Shown: in pieces, positions 38,345 to 48,400 of the stretch
Layout: each line of letters begins with the position of its first letter
How positions within the stretch are numbered: position 1 is the first letter of the stretch
From: Ectorhizobium quercum
GTDB lineage: Bacteria > Pseudomonadota > Alphaproteobacteria > Rhizobiales > Rhizobiaceae
NCBI RefSeq assembly: GCF_026552795.1
Contig: NZ_JANFPI010000004.1
Location: 310,001-374,000 of the forward strand
Direction of reading: 5' to 3'
Length of the DNA stretch: 64,000 nt
The notes under the pieces: model-generated
Told to the model about the DNA's origin: nothing
The model's database searches: none
The model's input: only the letters and a program-made list of their open reading frames with translations
Position numbers and translations under genes: made by a program

Positions 38345-40124
38345 TTTGCGTCCTCCCGTCATGCTCCTCCTGCGCCGCTCCGTCCGCAACGATGGCTTCG
38401 GCGGCCAGGAACCCGTAGGTCATGGCCGGGCCGAGCGTGATGCCGCCGCTCGGATACTGCCCGCCCATGATGCTGTTCATGTCGTTGCCCGCCGCGTAAA
38501 GCCCCGGGACCGGCTGTCCCGATGCGTCGAGCACCCGGGCCTGCGCGTCGGTCTCGATGCCGGCGAAGGTGCCGAGGCTGCCCGGCACCACCCGCACCGC
38601 GTAGAACGGCGCATCGACGATGGGCGCGATGCAGGGGTTGGGCGTGTGGTCGGGGTCGCCCTGCGCGCGCTGGTAGGGTGTCGTTCCGCGGTGGAACTCC
38701 GGATCCCTCCCCTCGGCGGCATGGCGGTTGAAGGTCTCGACGGTGCGTTTCAGCCCGGCCGGGTCGATGCCGCAGCGCCGCGCCAGATCCTCGACGCTCG
38801 CGCCTTCACTCAGGTAGCCGTTCCTTAGCCAGCGGCCGAAGGGCACCGGCGCCGGCTTCACCGCGCCGAGGCCGTAGCGGCGCAGGAAGCGCCGGTCGCA
38901 GACGAGCCAGGAAACGACCGGCCGGTCCGGCGGCGTCGCGGCGATCAGCTCGCGGATATAGTCGTGATAGGGGCCGCCCTCGTCGGTGAAGCGCCGGCCT
39001 TCGGCGGTGACGGCGATGATGCCGGGCTTGCCGCGCTCCACGAGGTGCGGAAAACGGCCAGTGCTGCCGTCCGGGCGGGGAACGAGCGAGACGGGCGCAT
39101 AGGCGGCGGCATGCGCCATCCGTTCCGACACGCGCCCGCCGGCGCTTTCGGCGAGCCGCAGCCCGTCGCCGCTGTTCGTTTCGGGGGCGGCCGAGTGATG
39201 CGGCGTGCCGGCCCGGACATGCGGCAGAAGATCGTGAAGCCGGCCCGGATCGTGCGGGAAGCCGCCGGCGGCCAGCACGACGCCGCGCCGCGCGCAGACC
39301 GTAACGTCGCCGCCGCCGGTGGCGAGCACGGCGCCCGTCACGCGTCGTCCCTGCCGGATTAGTTCCCGGGCGGCGGTGCCGGACCAGAGCGTCACGCCCT
39401 TGTCCGCCGCCGAGCGCAGGAGCCGGGCGATCAGGGCGTTGCCGTTCACGAGCTGCATCGAGCGCCGGTGGAGGGCGAGGTCGCGCAGATGCTTCAGCAG
39501 GCGGCGGCTCACATAGGCGAAGGCGGCGGGCGAGCGCATCGCGGTCAGGAACATGCGCATGTCGACGCCCGAGGCGATGCCCATGCCGAGAAAGGTTGTT
39601 TCGGGAATGGGCGGGCGCAGCCGATCGATCAGCGATCCGAGTTGGCGGCCGTCATAGGGCGCGGCGACCACCGAGCGCCAGCCCTGCGCCGCGCCGGGCA
39701 CGTCGCCGTGGAAATCCGGCACGCCGCTGCCGGGGTTGAAGCGCACCTGCGTATTGGTCTCGAAGAATGCGAGCATGCGCGGCGCGGCCCTCAGGTAGCC
39801 GTCGATCATCGCCTCGTCGTAACGGTTGCCGAGGATGTGGCGCAGATAGGTCTTCGGCGTTTCGGGGTCCTCGCCCCTGCCCGCCGCCACGGCGTGCGGC
39901 GCGTTGGGAATCCACAGCCAGCCGCCGGAAAAGGCACTGGTGCCGCCGAAGGTCCCGGCCTTTTCCGCGACGATCACCTCGAGCCCGAGATGGGCGGCGG
40001 CGACGGCGGCGGAAAGCCCGCCCGCCCCCGAGCCGATGACGAGGACGTCGCATTCCGCGCGGCGGGGCGAACCGCCGCGATCCTCCTCGCCCGCCGCGCA
40101 ACCGGCGGTATCCATCTTGTTCAT
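38334..40124 (-). CDS. FAD-dependent ring dehydrogenase, 3-ketosteroid 1-dehydrogenase/fumarate reductase family (3)
   Basis: 596 residues from ATG 40124 (GAAGGAGGAGGCG upstream). FAD motifs IGSGAGGLSAAVAAAHLG with VAEKAGTFGGTSAFSGG, and GLYAAGNDMNSIMGGQYPSGGITLGPA. PFYAVRVVPGSLGTFAG resembles copy 1 strongly. First gene of a three-gene operon (copy 3, copy 2, NIPSNAP 2). Two non-identical desaturases in tandem would suit two successive ring dehydrogenations leading to an aromatic ring. Preceded by a TGGAAT palindrome. Confidence 0.85.
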   Translation of the reverse strand: MNKMDTAGCAAGEEDRGGSPRRAECDVLVIGSGAGGLSAAVAAAHLGLEVIVAEKAGTFGGTSAFSGGWLWIPNAPHAVAAGRGEDPETPKTYLRHILGNRYDEAMIDGYLRAAPRMLAFFETNTQVRFNPGSGVPDFHGDVPGAAQGWRSVVAAPYDGRQLGSLIDRLRPPIPETTFLGMGIASGVDMRMFLTAMRSPAAFAYVSRRLLKHLRDLALHRRSMQLVNGNALIARLLRSAADKGVTLWSGTAARELIRQGRRVTGAVLATGGGDVTVCARRGVVLAAGGFPHDPGRLHDLLPHVRAGTPHHSAAPETNSGDGLRLAESAGGRVSERMAHAAAYAPVSLVPRPDGSTGRFPHLVERGKPGIIAVTAEGRRFTDEGGPYHDYIRELIAATPPDRPVVSWLVCDRRFLRRYGLGAVKPAPVPFGRWLRNGYLSEGASVEDLARRCGIDPAGLKRTVETFNRHAAEGRDPEFHRGTTPYQRAQGDPDHTPNPCIAPIVDAPFYAVRVVPGSLGTFAGIETDAQARVLDASGQPVPGLYAAGNDMNSIMGGQYPSGGITLGPAMTYGFLAAEAIVADGAAQEEHDGRTQNAI

Positions 40125-40251
40125 CGCCTCCTCCTTCGGCGCGCAGGGCGCGGGCCATGCTGCACGCGGCAGCCCGGCCCGTTTCCGCAGGTCGGCCCCC
40201 GTTCCTCCCCGGTTCGGCCTTCCCTTCCCTCACGCACCATTCATACATAAA

Positions 40252-40286
40252 ATGGAATTACATTCCATATAATAATTTTATTCCAT
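40252..40286. promoter_or_regulatory. ATGGAAT-TAC-ATTCCAT palindrome plus third half-site
   Basis: Perfect 7-base arms (40252-40258, 40262-40268) and a further ATTCCAT at 40280-40286, 18 bases from the second arm. It lies 128 bases upstream of the copy 3 flavoprotein start, in the promoter region of that operon. The best-conserved member of the TGGAAT series. Confidence 0.6.
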
Positions 40287-41099
40287 ATATGCGCCGGCAA
40301 TGACCGCCTTCGCCGTGGCAAGCGCCTGCGTGGCCCGTTCCCGTGGCGTCAGGCGCCGTGTGAGCGCTGCCGACGCGACCTCGACGCTGACGGGAACGTC
40401 GTCCGGCAGGGCATGCACGAATGCCGCAAGGTCGATGCCGCCGTCTCCCGGCATCAGGCGGCCGCCGCGGGCGATGGCGATCAGGCCTTCGTCGCTGGGA
40501 TCGAAATCGGCCGGCGCATCGCAAAGCTGGACATAGTGGATGCGGCCCGGCGGAATGAGCGCCAGATCGTCAATCCGGCCGCCGGTGCGGTGCCAGTGGA
40601 GCGCGTCCACCAGAACGCCGCCGTTCGGCTGGCCGGCGCCCTCCACGACGGCAAGGGCGGTTGCGGCGTCGCGCACGCCGGTCCACGGCATGAATTCGAG
40701 GTCCGCCGTCAGCCCGTAGCGGGAGGCGAGCAGGGCGAAGGCGCCGAAGGTCTGGCTCAGCCGCGCCGGTTCGGGGTCGTCGCCCGCCACGAGGATGTTC
40801 GATGCGCCGAGGGTGGCGGCGCATTCGAGAAACGGGATGAAGTCGCCGGCCCGCGTTTCGGGCTTCAGGCGCACGATCTCGACGTCGCCGACGCGCATGC
40901 CGGTGTCGGCCAGCGCCGCGCGCGCCTCCGCCAGCACGGTGGGATCGGTCAGGATGGGATAGGGTTCCTCTCCCGTCGCCGCCGCCGGCAGCAGGCGCAG
41001 GCCGACGCTGTCGTAGCCGGTTTCGGCGGCGATGCGGATCGCCTCCACCGGCTGGAGATCGGGCACGGTGAGAAAGGCCAGCGCGTAGGTCCTGCTCAC
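40278..41099 (-). CDS. TIM-barrel sugar phosphate isomerase/epimerase family protein, possible dehydroshikimate dehydratase
   Basis: 273 residues, xylose-isomerase-like TIM barrel. It begins with GTG at 41099, overlapping the shikimate-dehydrogenase-like gene by four bases (GTGA). The strand IHYVQLCDAPADFD corresponds to FIVQLADAPLID around the metal-binding Gln203 of QuiC, and DLEFMPW and DALHWH match the positions of the Glu and Asp ligands. It lacks the C-terminal HPPD-like domain. Paired with a dehydrogenase of the AroE family, it may dehydrate a dehydroshikimate-like product; this is inference. Confidence 0.8.
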   Translation of the reverse strand: MSRTYALAFLTVPDLQPVEAIRIAAETGYDSVGLRLLPAAATGEEPYPILTDPTVLAEARAALADTGMRVGDVEIVRLKPETRAGDFIPFLECAATLGASNILVAGDDPEPARLSQTFGAFALLASRYGLTADLEFMPWTGVRDAATALAVVEGAGQPNGGVLVDALHWHRTGGRIDDLALIPPGRIHYVQLCDAPADFDPSDEGLIAIARGGRLMPGDGGIDLAAFVHALPDDVPVSVEVASAALTRRLTPRERATQALATAKAVIAGAYME

Positions 41100-41899
41100 G
41101 GCGCGGCCTCGGTCCGGCACAGGAAATCGACCATGAGGTCGCGCACCTCGACGAACATGTCGAAGCCGGTGATGGCGCCGCAGCCGATGGCCCGCGCCCG
41201 CGCGACCAGCGGCGAGACGGCGGGCTGGGTGATGACCTCGCCGATGAACATGTTCGCGGTCAGCCGGTCGCCGTCGAACGGCAGCGGATCGCCCTCCCGC
41301 ATGCCCGCCGGCGTCGCATTGACGACGACGTCGAAGCCGCCGGGATCGGCGCTGCCGGCAAAGACCTTCGCCGTGCCGAGCGAGGCGAGCCGGGCGATCA
41401 GGCCGTCGCGTCGCGCCGCGTCCGTCTCGTGGATCGCCAGTTCCGCGACGCCGGCCAGAACCAGCGCATGCGCGATCGCGCTTCCCGCGCCCCCTGCGCC
41501 GGCGAGGATGGCCCGCCTGCCCTCCAGCACGCAGCCGGCCTTGCGCAGCGCCGCGACATGGCCGAGCCCGTCGAACATGTCGCCCTCCCAGCCCGTCTCC
41601 GTGCGGCGCAGCGTATTGACCGCGCCCAGGAAGGCGGCGCGCTCGGAAAGCCTGTCGGCCATGCCGGTCGCGGCGATCTTGTGGGGAATGGTGATGATCA
41701 CGCCGTCGAGGTTTTGCAGCCGGCGCGCGCCGGCCCAGAAGGTCTCCAGATCCTTCGGGGCGACGTGGCCGGGAATGCACACCGCATTCGCCCCGCGCGC
41801 CTGAAGCATTTCGCTCACCCCGCCGGGCGACTTCACCTGCGCGATCGGATCGCCGATCACGAAATGCAGCCGCGAGGCTCCGTTCAGTTCCAGATTCAT
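41096..41899 (-). CDS. Shikimate dehydrogenase family protein, divergent type
   Basis: 267 residues from ATG 41899 (GGAGGAGAGG upstream). The AroE fold is clear: IITIPHK with catalytic Lys, GAVNT, GDMFDGLG with the substrate Asp, cofactor loop GAGGAGSA, and VVVNATPAGM. The N-terminal substrate motif is VKSP where AroE has S-x-S-x-P, so one shikimate-contacting Ser is lost, and strand 2 ends IHETDAARRDG (no NADP Arg). Probably oxidises a shikimate relative rather than shikimate itself. Coupled to the TIM-barrel gene. Confidence 0.85.
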   Translation of the reverse strand: MNLELNGASRLHFVIGDPIAQVKSPGGVSEMLQARGANAVCIPGHVAPKDLETFWAGARRLQNLDGVIITIPHKIAATGMADRLSERAAFLGAVNTLRRTETGWEGDMFDGLGHVAALRKAGCVLEGRRAILAGAGGAGSAIAHALVLAGVAELAIHETDAARRDGLIARLASLGTAKVFAGSADPGGFDVVVNATPAGMREGDPLPFDGDRLTANMFIGEVITQPAVSPLVARARAIGCGAITGFDMFVEVRDLMVDFLCRTEAAP

Positions 41900-41906
41900 C
41901 CTCTCC

Positions 41907-41954
41907 TCCAATATTTGAATTATTTTCCAATATTGAATACACATCCATATTGAT
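41907..41954. promoter_or_regulatory. Triple TCCA-ATATT-GAAT direct repeat upstream of the divergent AroE-like gene
   Basis: TCCAATATTTGAAT (41907-41920), TCCAATATTGAAT (41926-41938) and TCCATATTGAT (41944-41954) repeat at 18-19 base spacing, overlapping the ribosome site of the 41899 gene. TTGAATTATTTTCCAA within it is a loose palindrome like other TGGAA sites in the window. The remaining 245 bases up to prsD show no gene. Confidence 0.45.
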
Positions 41955-42199
41955 GCGGTCCAGAGGAAATCCGCCGGACGTCACGCGGACAGTGCCGATG
42001 CCGGCACAGGATACGGGTAACAAATCGTCGCCGGGATCAATCGAACATTAAGCATCCGGCGCTTACGCTCATGGGACGAGCCCGCCCTCATCCGGGAAGA
42101 TATCCGGCGATGTTCGCAAGAGGGGCGGCCTTGGTTTCGCCGTGCCGCCTATCCCGCACAGGCCCTTGAACAGTCCCAGGCAAAGAACCGGAAAGACCG

Positions 42200-43915
42200 A
42201 TGAAATCCAGATCTCCGCTCGACGAAGCCTACGGAAAATTCAAAGCCATCGTGCTGAGCACGTTCGTCTTCAGCCTGGCGATCAACCTGCTGCTGTTCGT
42301 GGCGCCTCTCTACACGCTCCAGATCTACGACCGCGTGCTCGGCACCCGCAACGAGGTGACGCTGCTGATGATCTCGCTGATCGCGCTGTTCCTGATGGTC
42401 GTTTACGGCCTGATGGAGTTCATCCGCTCGCGGATGCTCGTGCGGGCCGGCATGCAGTTCGACGAGGTCCTGTCCCGGGCGATCTTCGGCCGGGCGGTCA
42501 AGGCGCGGCTGGCAAACCCCAACGGCGGCGCGGAACAGGTCATGTCCGACGGCGACCGGATCCGCGACTTCATGACCGGCCCGGGCCTCGTCACCTTTTT
42601 CGACGTTCCGTGGACACCGCTTTTCATTCTCGTCTGCTTCCTCTTCCATTCATGGCTGGGCTATCTGGCCCTGGCCGGCACGCTGGTGATCTTCGCCCTG
42701 GCGCTGGTCAACGAATATGCCACCCGCAGGCAGCTGAAGGAGGCGAACGTCGCCGCGCAAGGGGCTGCCCAGTTCGCCAGCGCCGCCTTGCAGAACGCCG
42801 AGGTCATCCGCTCGATGGGCATGGAGCGCCAGCTCGGGGAGCGCTGGCGCGCGCACCACGGCCGGATGCTCGACGCGCAGACCGGCGCCTCCGACAAGGG
42901 CGGTGCCATCATCATCTTCCAGAAATTCTTCCGCATGGCGCTGCAATCGGCCATTCTCGGCCTCGGCGCCTATCTGGCCCTGCATCAGGAGATCTCGCCG
43001 GGCATCATGATCGCCGCATCCATCATGACGGGCCGCGCCTTGCAGCCGGTCGAGCAGGGCGTCGCCCAGTGGCGGCAGTTCGTGACCGCCCGTCAGGCGC
43101 ACGAGCGGCTGGCGAGGCTGTTCGAGAACGTTCCCGACGACGCGCGGCGCACCGATCTGCCGGAGCCGAAAGGGTTGATCGCCGTCGAGAACCTGACCGC
43201 CTTCGCGCCCGGCACCCGCATTCCCCTGCTCCGCAACATCGGCTTCACCGTACAGCCCGGCGAGACGCTGGCCGTCATCGGGCCGTCCGGCTCGGGCAAA
43301 TCCAGCCTCGTGCGCCACATGGCCGGCGTCTGGCCGGCGGCGTCGGGCACCGTGCGCATCGACGGCGCCGACATCGCCCACTGGAATGCCGAGCAGCTCG
43401 GCAGGCATCTCGGCTACCTGCCGCAGGAGGTGCGCCTGTTTTCCGGCACGATTGCCGAAAACATCGCCCGCTTCTCCGACGGCCCGTCCGAGGCAGTCGT
43501 CAAGGCCGCCATCATGGCCGGCGTCCACGACATGATCCTGCGCCTGCCCGACGGTTACGAGACGCAGGTGGGCGATAATGGCCAGCAGCTTTCCGGCGGC
43601 CAGCGCCAGCGCGTCGGGCTGGCCCGCGCCGTCTTCGGCATGCCGCGCATCGTCATTCTCGACGAGCCGAACTCCAATCTCGACAGCGACGGCGAAACCG
43701 CCCTGCTGGAGGCGGTCAAGGCGATGAAAGGCGCGGGCGTCACCGTGATCCTCGTCACGCACAAGACCAATCTGCTCACGGTCAGCGACCGGGTGCTGGT
43801 GCTGCGCGACGGTGCCGTGCAGGCCTGCACGACGCCCAAGGAACTGTTCCGGCCGACGGGCGCCCGGACGGCGCCGGCCGCCCTTGCCGACGCCATCGCG
43901 CAGCGGCACGTCTGA
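42200..43915 (+). CDS. prsD: Type I secretion ABC ATPase/permease PrsD (PrtD-like)
   Basis: 571 residues. Membrane domain with helices in about 20-75 and 130-190, then a nucleotide-binding domain: Walker A GPSGSGKSS at about 361, signature LSGGQRQRVGLAR, Walker B IVILDEPNSNLD. No N-terminal C39-like domain, as in PrtD/PrsD exporters of glycine-rich Ca-binding proteins. Inner-membrane component of a type I system with the PrsE-like adaptor encoded 13 bases downstream; the outer-membrane TolC is elsewhere. Probably exports the adjacent RTX glycanase. Confidence 0.93.
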   Translation: MKSRSPLDEAYGKFKAIVLSTFVFSLAINLLLFVAPLYTLQIYDRVLGTRNEVTLLMISLIALFLMVVYGLMEFIRSRMLVRAGMQFDEVLSRAIFGRAVKARLANPNGGAEQVMSDGDRIRDFMTGPGLVTFFDVPWTPLFILVCFLFHSWLGYLALAGTLVIFALALVNEYATRRQLKEANVAAQGAAQFASAALQNAEVIRSMGMERQLGERWRAHHGRMLDAQTGASDKGGAIIIFQKFFRMALQSAILGLGAYLALHQEISPGIMIAASIMTGRALQPVEQGVAQWRQFVTARQAHERLARLFENVPDDARRTDLPEPKGLIAVENLTAFAPGTRIPLLRNIGFTVQPGETLAVIGPSGSGKSSLVRHMAGVWPAASGTVRIDGADIAHWNAEQLGRHLGYLPQEVRLFSGTIAENIARFSDGPSEAVVKAAIMAGVHDMILRLPDGYETQVGDNGQQLSGGQRQRVGLARAVFGMPRIVILDEPNSNLDSDGETALLEAVKAMKGAGVTVILVTHKTNLLTVSDRVLVLRDGAVQACTTPKELFRPTGARTAPAALADAIAQRHV

Positions 43916-43928
43916 GGGAGGGAAGACC

Positions 43929-45236
43929 ATGAAACAGGATATCGCCCGCAAGGTCTCCGGTCCGAAACCGTTCATGGTGGCCGGCTATTCGCTGATCGCG
44001 CTGACCTTCGGCGTCATGGGCGGCTGGGCGGCCACCGCGAAGCTCGACCGCGCCGTCATCGCGCCCGGCGTCATCGACGTCGCCTCGAACCGCAAGGAGA
44101 TCCAGCATCTGGAAGGCGGCATCATCGAGCGGATTGTCGTGACGGAAGGCGAACTGGTCAAGGAAGGCGATACGCTCGTGCGGCTGAACGCCGTCCAGGC
44201 CGAGTCCAGCCTTCAGGTCATCACCATCCGCCTGCGCATCGCCCAGGCGATGGAGGCGCGCCTCCAGGCGGAGCGCCGCATGGCGGACAGGATCGCCTTT
44301 CCCGAAACGCTGGTGAAGGACGAGACGCCGGAGATCAGGGCCGCCGTCGAGGATCAGCTCGAGATATTCCGGGACCGCACGTCGATCCTGACGTCGCAGA
44401 CCGGCATTCTCAAAAGCCGTATCGAGCAGTTGCACCGCGAAGCCGAGGGATTGCAGGCGCAGAAGCAGGCTTTCGAGGAGCGGGTGAGCATTCTGGCCGA
44501 GCAGCTCGTTCGCCTGCGCCGCGGCCATGAAAGCGGCGTGGTGCAATCCAACGTCGTCTCGACCTACGAGGAGGAGTATGTCGAGGTCAAGGCGAATATC
44601 GGGCGCATGGAAACCGAAATGGCCAAGGTGGAGAAATCGGTCGGCGAGACCGAATTCCAGATCTTGCAGGCGCAGCAGCAGTACCGCGAGCGGGCCAGCT
44701 CCGAATACAAGGAGGTCAGCGGCCAGATCCAGGAGCTTTCCGAGCATCTGAAGGTAGCGCGCGACGTTCTGGAACGCACCGGCATCCGCGCGCCCGTTTC
44801 CGGCACCGTGCAGAACATCAGGTTCCATACCACCGGCGGCGTCGTGCGCCCCGGCGAGGTGATGATGGAGATCGTTCCCGCCGAGGACAGCATGGTCATC
44901 AACGCCCATGTCCAGCCGATCGATATCGACAATGTACGTCCGGGCCTGACGGCGGAGGTGAAGTTCTCGGCCTTCGCCAGCCGTTTCATGCCGATCGTCG
45001 TCGGCGAGGTCGCCAGCGTGTCGAAAGGCAGCATCACGCCGACCGACGGACGCACGCCGCCCTATTTCCTGGCGCGGATCAATGTCAGCAAGGGAATGGT
45101 TCCCGACGATATCGAGGAACGCCTGAGCGCCGGCATGCCCGCCGACGTGATCATCTCCACCGGCGAACGCACCGTTGCCGATTACCTGACCTCGCCCCTG
45201 ACGGATGCCATCCGCAAGGGCATGCGCGAGGAATAG
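43929..45236 (+). CDS. prsE: Type I secretion membrane fusion protein PrsE (HlyD family)
   Basis: 435 residues. One N-terminal membrane helix (MVAGYSLIALTFGVMGGWAATA), a lipoyl half (VIAPGVIDVASNRKEIQHLEGGIIERI), a long coiled coil (about 95-285), then the HlyD beta-barrel with RAPVSGTVQNIRFHTTGGVVRPGEVMMEIVP. It bridges PrsD to TolC across the periplasm. Start at 43929 follows GAGGGAGGGAAGACC. Transcribed with prsD. Confidence 0.93.
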   Translation: MKQDIARKVSGPKPFMVAGYSLIALTFGVMGGWAATAKLDRAVIAPGVIDVASNRKEIQHLEGGIIERIVVTEGELVKEGDTLVRLNAVQAESSLQVITIRLRIAQAMEARLQAERRMADRIAFPETLVKDETPEIRAAVEDQLEIFRDRTSILTSQTGILKSRIEQLHREAEGLQAQKQAFEERVSILAEQLVRLRRGHESGVVQSNVVSTYEEEYVEVKANIGRMETEMAKVEKSVGETEFQILQAQQQYRERASSEYKEVSGQIQELSEHLKVARDVLERTGIRAPVSGTVQNIRFHTTGGVVRPGEVMMEIVPAEDSMVINAHVQPIDIDNVRPGLTAEVKFSAFASRFMPIVVGEVASVSKGSITPTDGRTPPYFLARINVSKGMVPDDIEERLSAGMPADVIISTGERTVADYLTSPLTDAIRKGMREE

Positions 45237-45334
45237 GGGGAGAGCACCGGGTTTCGGTGCCCCTGAAACAGGAAAAACGCCGAGGTTTCCGCCACGGCGC
45301 TCAGACTGCTGACAAACGGCTCATCGCTCTCCTT

Positions 45335-45414
45335 CGTCACGGTCGGGCCTGACCCGACCATCCACCGCGCCGCCTGCGGCGTGGAGCCTTGGGGCTCGAG
45401 CCCGAGGGTGACGG
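45335..45414 (-). repeat. REP-like double palindrome, copy C (inverted)
   Basis: Hairpins GGTCGGGCCTGACCCGACC (45341-45359) and a CTCGGGCTCGAGCCCCAAGG-like stem on the other strand, framed by CGTCAC and GTGACG. Opposite orientation to copies A and B. It is flanked by a perfect 14-base inverted repeat: CCACGGCGCTCAGA at 45292-45305 and its complement at 45436-45449. The 248-base prsE-glycanase gap holds no gene. Confidence 0.7.
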
Positions 45415-45440
45415 AGGAAGACGGTCCGTTAATACTCTGA

Positions 45441-45467
45441 GCGCCGTGGCTCCCCCACGGCGCTTTT
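45441..45467 (+). terminator. Intrinsic terminator between prsE and the converging glycanase gene
   Basis: GCGCCGTGG-CTCCC-CCACGGCGC followed by TTTT. Nine perfect pairs; it can terminate prsDE readthrough on the plus strand and forms the same stem on the minus strand 18 bases after the glycanase stop. Confidence 0.75.
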
Positions 45468-45484
45468 CCATGATCGTCACGTTC

Positions 45485-48400
45485 CTACAGGATGAACTCG
45501 TTGCCGCTCGTCGAGAAGGCCGACAGGGCGACGTTCGCCAGCAGGATCTGGCTGTCGGCGGCGGCATCGCCGTCCACGTCGATATTGACCATGACCCCGC
45601 CGTTGACGCCGGCAAGCCGCACCTCGCCGGCGCTGCCGGTGAAGCTCGCATCGTAGAGGAACGACAGCGTTCCCTCGTAGATGTTGGAAAGGTCGATCCT
45701 GTCGTTCGACGCGAAGTCGGTGATGGTGTCCGCCCGGCCGGCCAGCGAGTCGGCGACCGAGTTGAAGACGAATATGTCGGCGCCGTAGCCTCCGGTCAGG
45801 ATATCCCTGCCCAGTCCGCCCTCGATCCGGTCGGCGCCGGCGCCGCCGTCGAGGACGTTGTCGCCGTCATTGCCGATGAGGACGTTGTCCAGCCAGTTGC
45901 CGGTGCCGTCGGTATTGGCCGTGCCCGTCAGGATAAGGTTCTCGACATTGGCGGCCAGTGTGTGGGTGATCGAAGAATAGACCGTATCGTTGCCGCCGTT
46001 TGCCCATTCGATGACGATATCGCCGGCATTGTCGACGTAGTAGATGTCGTCGCCGCCGCGGCCCTCCATGCGGTCGGCGCCCGCGCCGCCGTCGATGATG
46101 TCGGCGGTGTCGCTGCCGGTGATGCGGTTGTCGAGGCCGTTGCCGGTCAGGGTGGAGTTGCGCGTGCCGGTATAGATGAGGTTCTCGACATTGTCGGTCA
46201 GCGCGTAGCTGATCGAGGAGTAGACCGTGTCGGTTCCCTCGCCGGCCCGTTCGACGACCACGTCGCCGGCATTGTCGACGTAGTAGGTGTCGTTGCCGTC
46301 GCCGCCTTCCATGCGGTCTGCCCCGGCACCGCCGTCGATGACGTTGGCCATCTCGTTGCCGGTGATCCGGTTGGCGAGGCTGTTGCCGGTCAGCGTGGCG
46401 TTGTTCCGCGTGCCGGTGTAGATGAGGTTCTCGACATTGTCGGTCAGCGTGTAGCTGATGGTGGAGTAGACCGTGTCGGTTCCCTCGCCGGCCCGTTCGA
46501 CGACCACGTCGCCGGCATTGTCGACATAGTAGGTGTCGTTGCCGGCCCCACCTTCCATGTAGTCGGCGCCGATACCGCCGTTGATGACATTGTGGCCGCT
46601 GTTGCCGATGAGCCGGTTGGCGAGGCTGTTGCCGGTCAGCGTGCCATTCCACTGGCCGATATAGATGAGGTTTTCGACGTTGGCGGCCAGCGTATGGTTG
46701 ACGGTGGAATAGACCGTGTCGGTTCCCTCGCCGGCCCGTTCGACAACGACATCGCCGGGATTGTCGACATAGTAGATGTCGTCGCCGTCACGCCCGTCCA
46801 TGCGGTCGGCGCCGGCGCCGCCGTTGAGGATATTGTTGCCGCTGTTACCGATCAGGGTATTGCTCAACCAGTTGCCGGTGGCGTTGATATTGGCCGTGCC
46901 CGTCAGGGTCAGGTTCTCGACATAGGCGGAGAGCGTGTAGCTCACCGAAGCATAGACCGTATCGGTTCCCTCGCCGGCCCGTTCGACGATGACATCGCCG
47001 GCATTGTCGACGTAGTAGGTGTCGTTGCCGTCGCCGCCCTCCATGCGGTCGGCGCCGGCACCGCCATCGATGATGTTGTTGCCACTGTTGCCGACGAGCC
47101 GGTTGTTGAGGCCGTTGCCGGTCAGCGTGCCATTCCACTGGCCGGTGTAGATGAGGTTCTCGACATTGGCGGTCAGCGCGTAGCTGACCGTTGAATAAAC
47201 CGTGTCGGTTCCCTCGCCGGCGCGCTCGAAGACGACATCGTCGGCATTGTCGACGTAGTAGGTGTCGTTGCCCGCCCCGCCTTCCATGTAGTCGGCGCCG
47301 ATACCGCCGTCGATGATGTTATGGCCGCTGTTGCCGATGAGCCGGTTGGCGAGGCTGTTGCCGGTCAGTGTGCCATTCCACTGGCCGATATAGATCAGGT
47401 TCTCGACATTGGCCGAGAGCGTGTGGTTGACGGTGGAATAGACCGTGTCGTTGCCGCCGTTCGCCCATTCGACGACCACATCGTCCGGGTTGTCGACATA
47501 GTAGATGTCGTCGCCGCCGCGGCCTTCCATGCGGTCGGCGCCGGCGCCGCCGTTGAGGACGTTGTTGCCGTCATTGCCGATGAGTGTGTTGCTCAGCCAG
47601 TTGCCGGTGGCGTTGATATTCCCGTCGCCCGTCAGGGTCAGGTTCTCGACATTGGCGGACAGCGTGTAGCTCACCGAGGCCCGGACGGTGTCGTTGCCTT
47701 CGCCGGCCTTTTCGACGACCACGTCGTTCACGTTGTCGACGTAATAGATGTCGTCGCCGGCCCCGCCTTCCATGCGGTCGGCTCCCGCACCGCCGTCGAT
47801 GGTGTTGGCCATCTCGTTGCCGACGATCCGGTTGGCGAGGTCGTTGCCGGTCAGCGTCGAGTTCCACGAGCCGGTGTAGATGAGGTTCTCGACATTGTCG
47901 GTCAGCGTGTAGCTGACCGTGGAATAGACCGTGTCGGTGCCCTCGCCGGCCCGTTCGACGACCACGTCGCCGGAATTGTCGACGTAATAGGTGTCGTTGC
48001 CGCCGCCGCCTTCCATGCGGTCGGCGCCCGTGCCGCCGTCGAGGACGTTGTTGCCGCTGTTGCCGATGAGGATGTTGCTCATCCAGTTGCCGGTGGCGTT
48101 GAGATTGGCCGTTCCCGTCAGGGTCAGGTTCTCGACATTGGCGGCAAGCGCATGGCTGACCGAGGCGTAGACCGTGTCGGTGCCGCCGTTCGCCCATTCG
48201 ACGACGACGTCGTTCACATTGTTGACGTAGTAGATGTCGTCGCCGCCGCGGCCTTCCATGCGGTCGGCGCCGGCGCCGCCGTTGAGAACGTTGTTGCCGT
48301 CATTGCCGATGAGGACGTTGTCCAGCCTGTTGCCGGTGGCGTTGATATCCGCCTCGCCGATGAGGGTGAGGTTCTCGACATGGCTGCCGAGCGTGTAGCT

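Noticed and set aside
36587-40124. Possible frameshifted duplication of one flavoprotein gene
   Set aside because: Both genes are complete with separate starts, FAD motifs and ribosome sites, and differ in substrate-site residues; they are paralogues.
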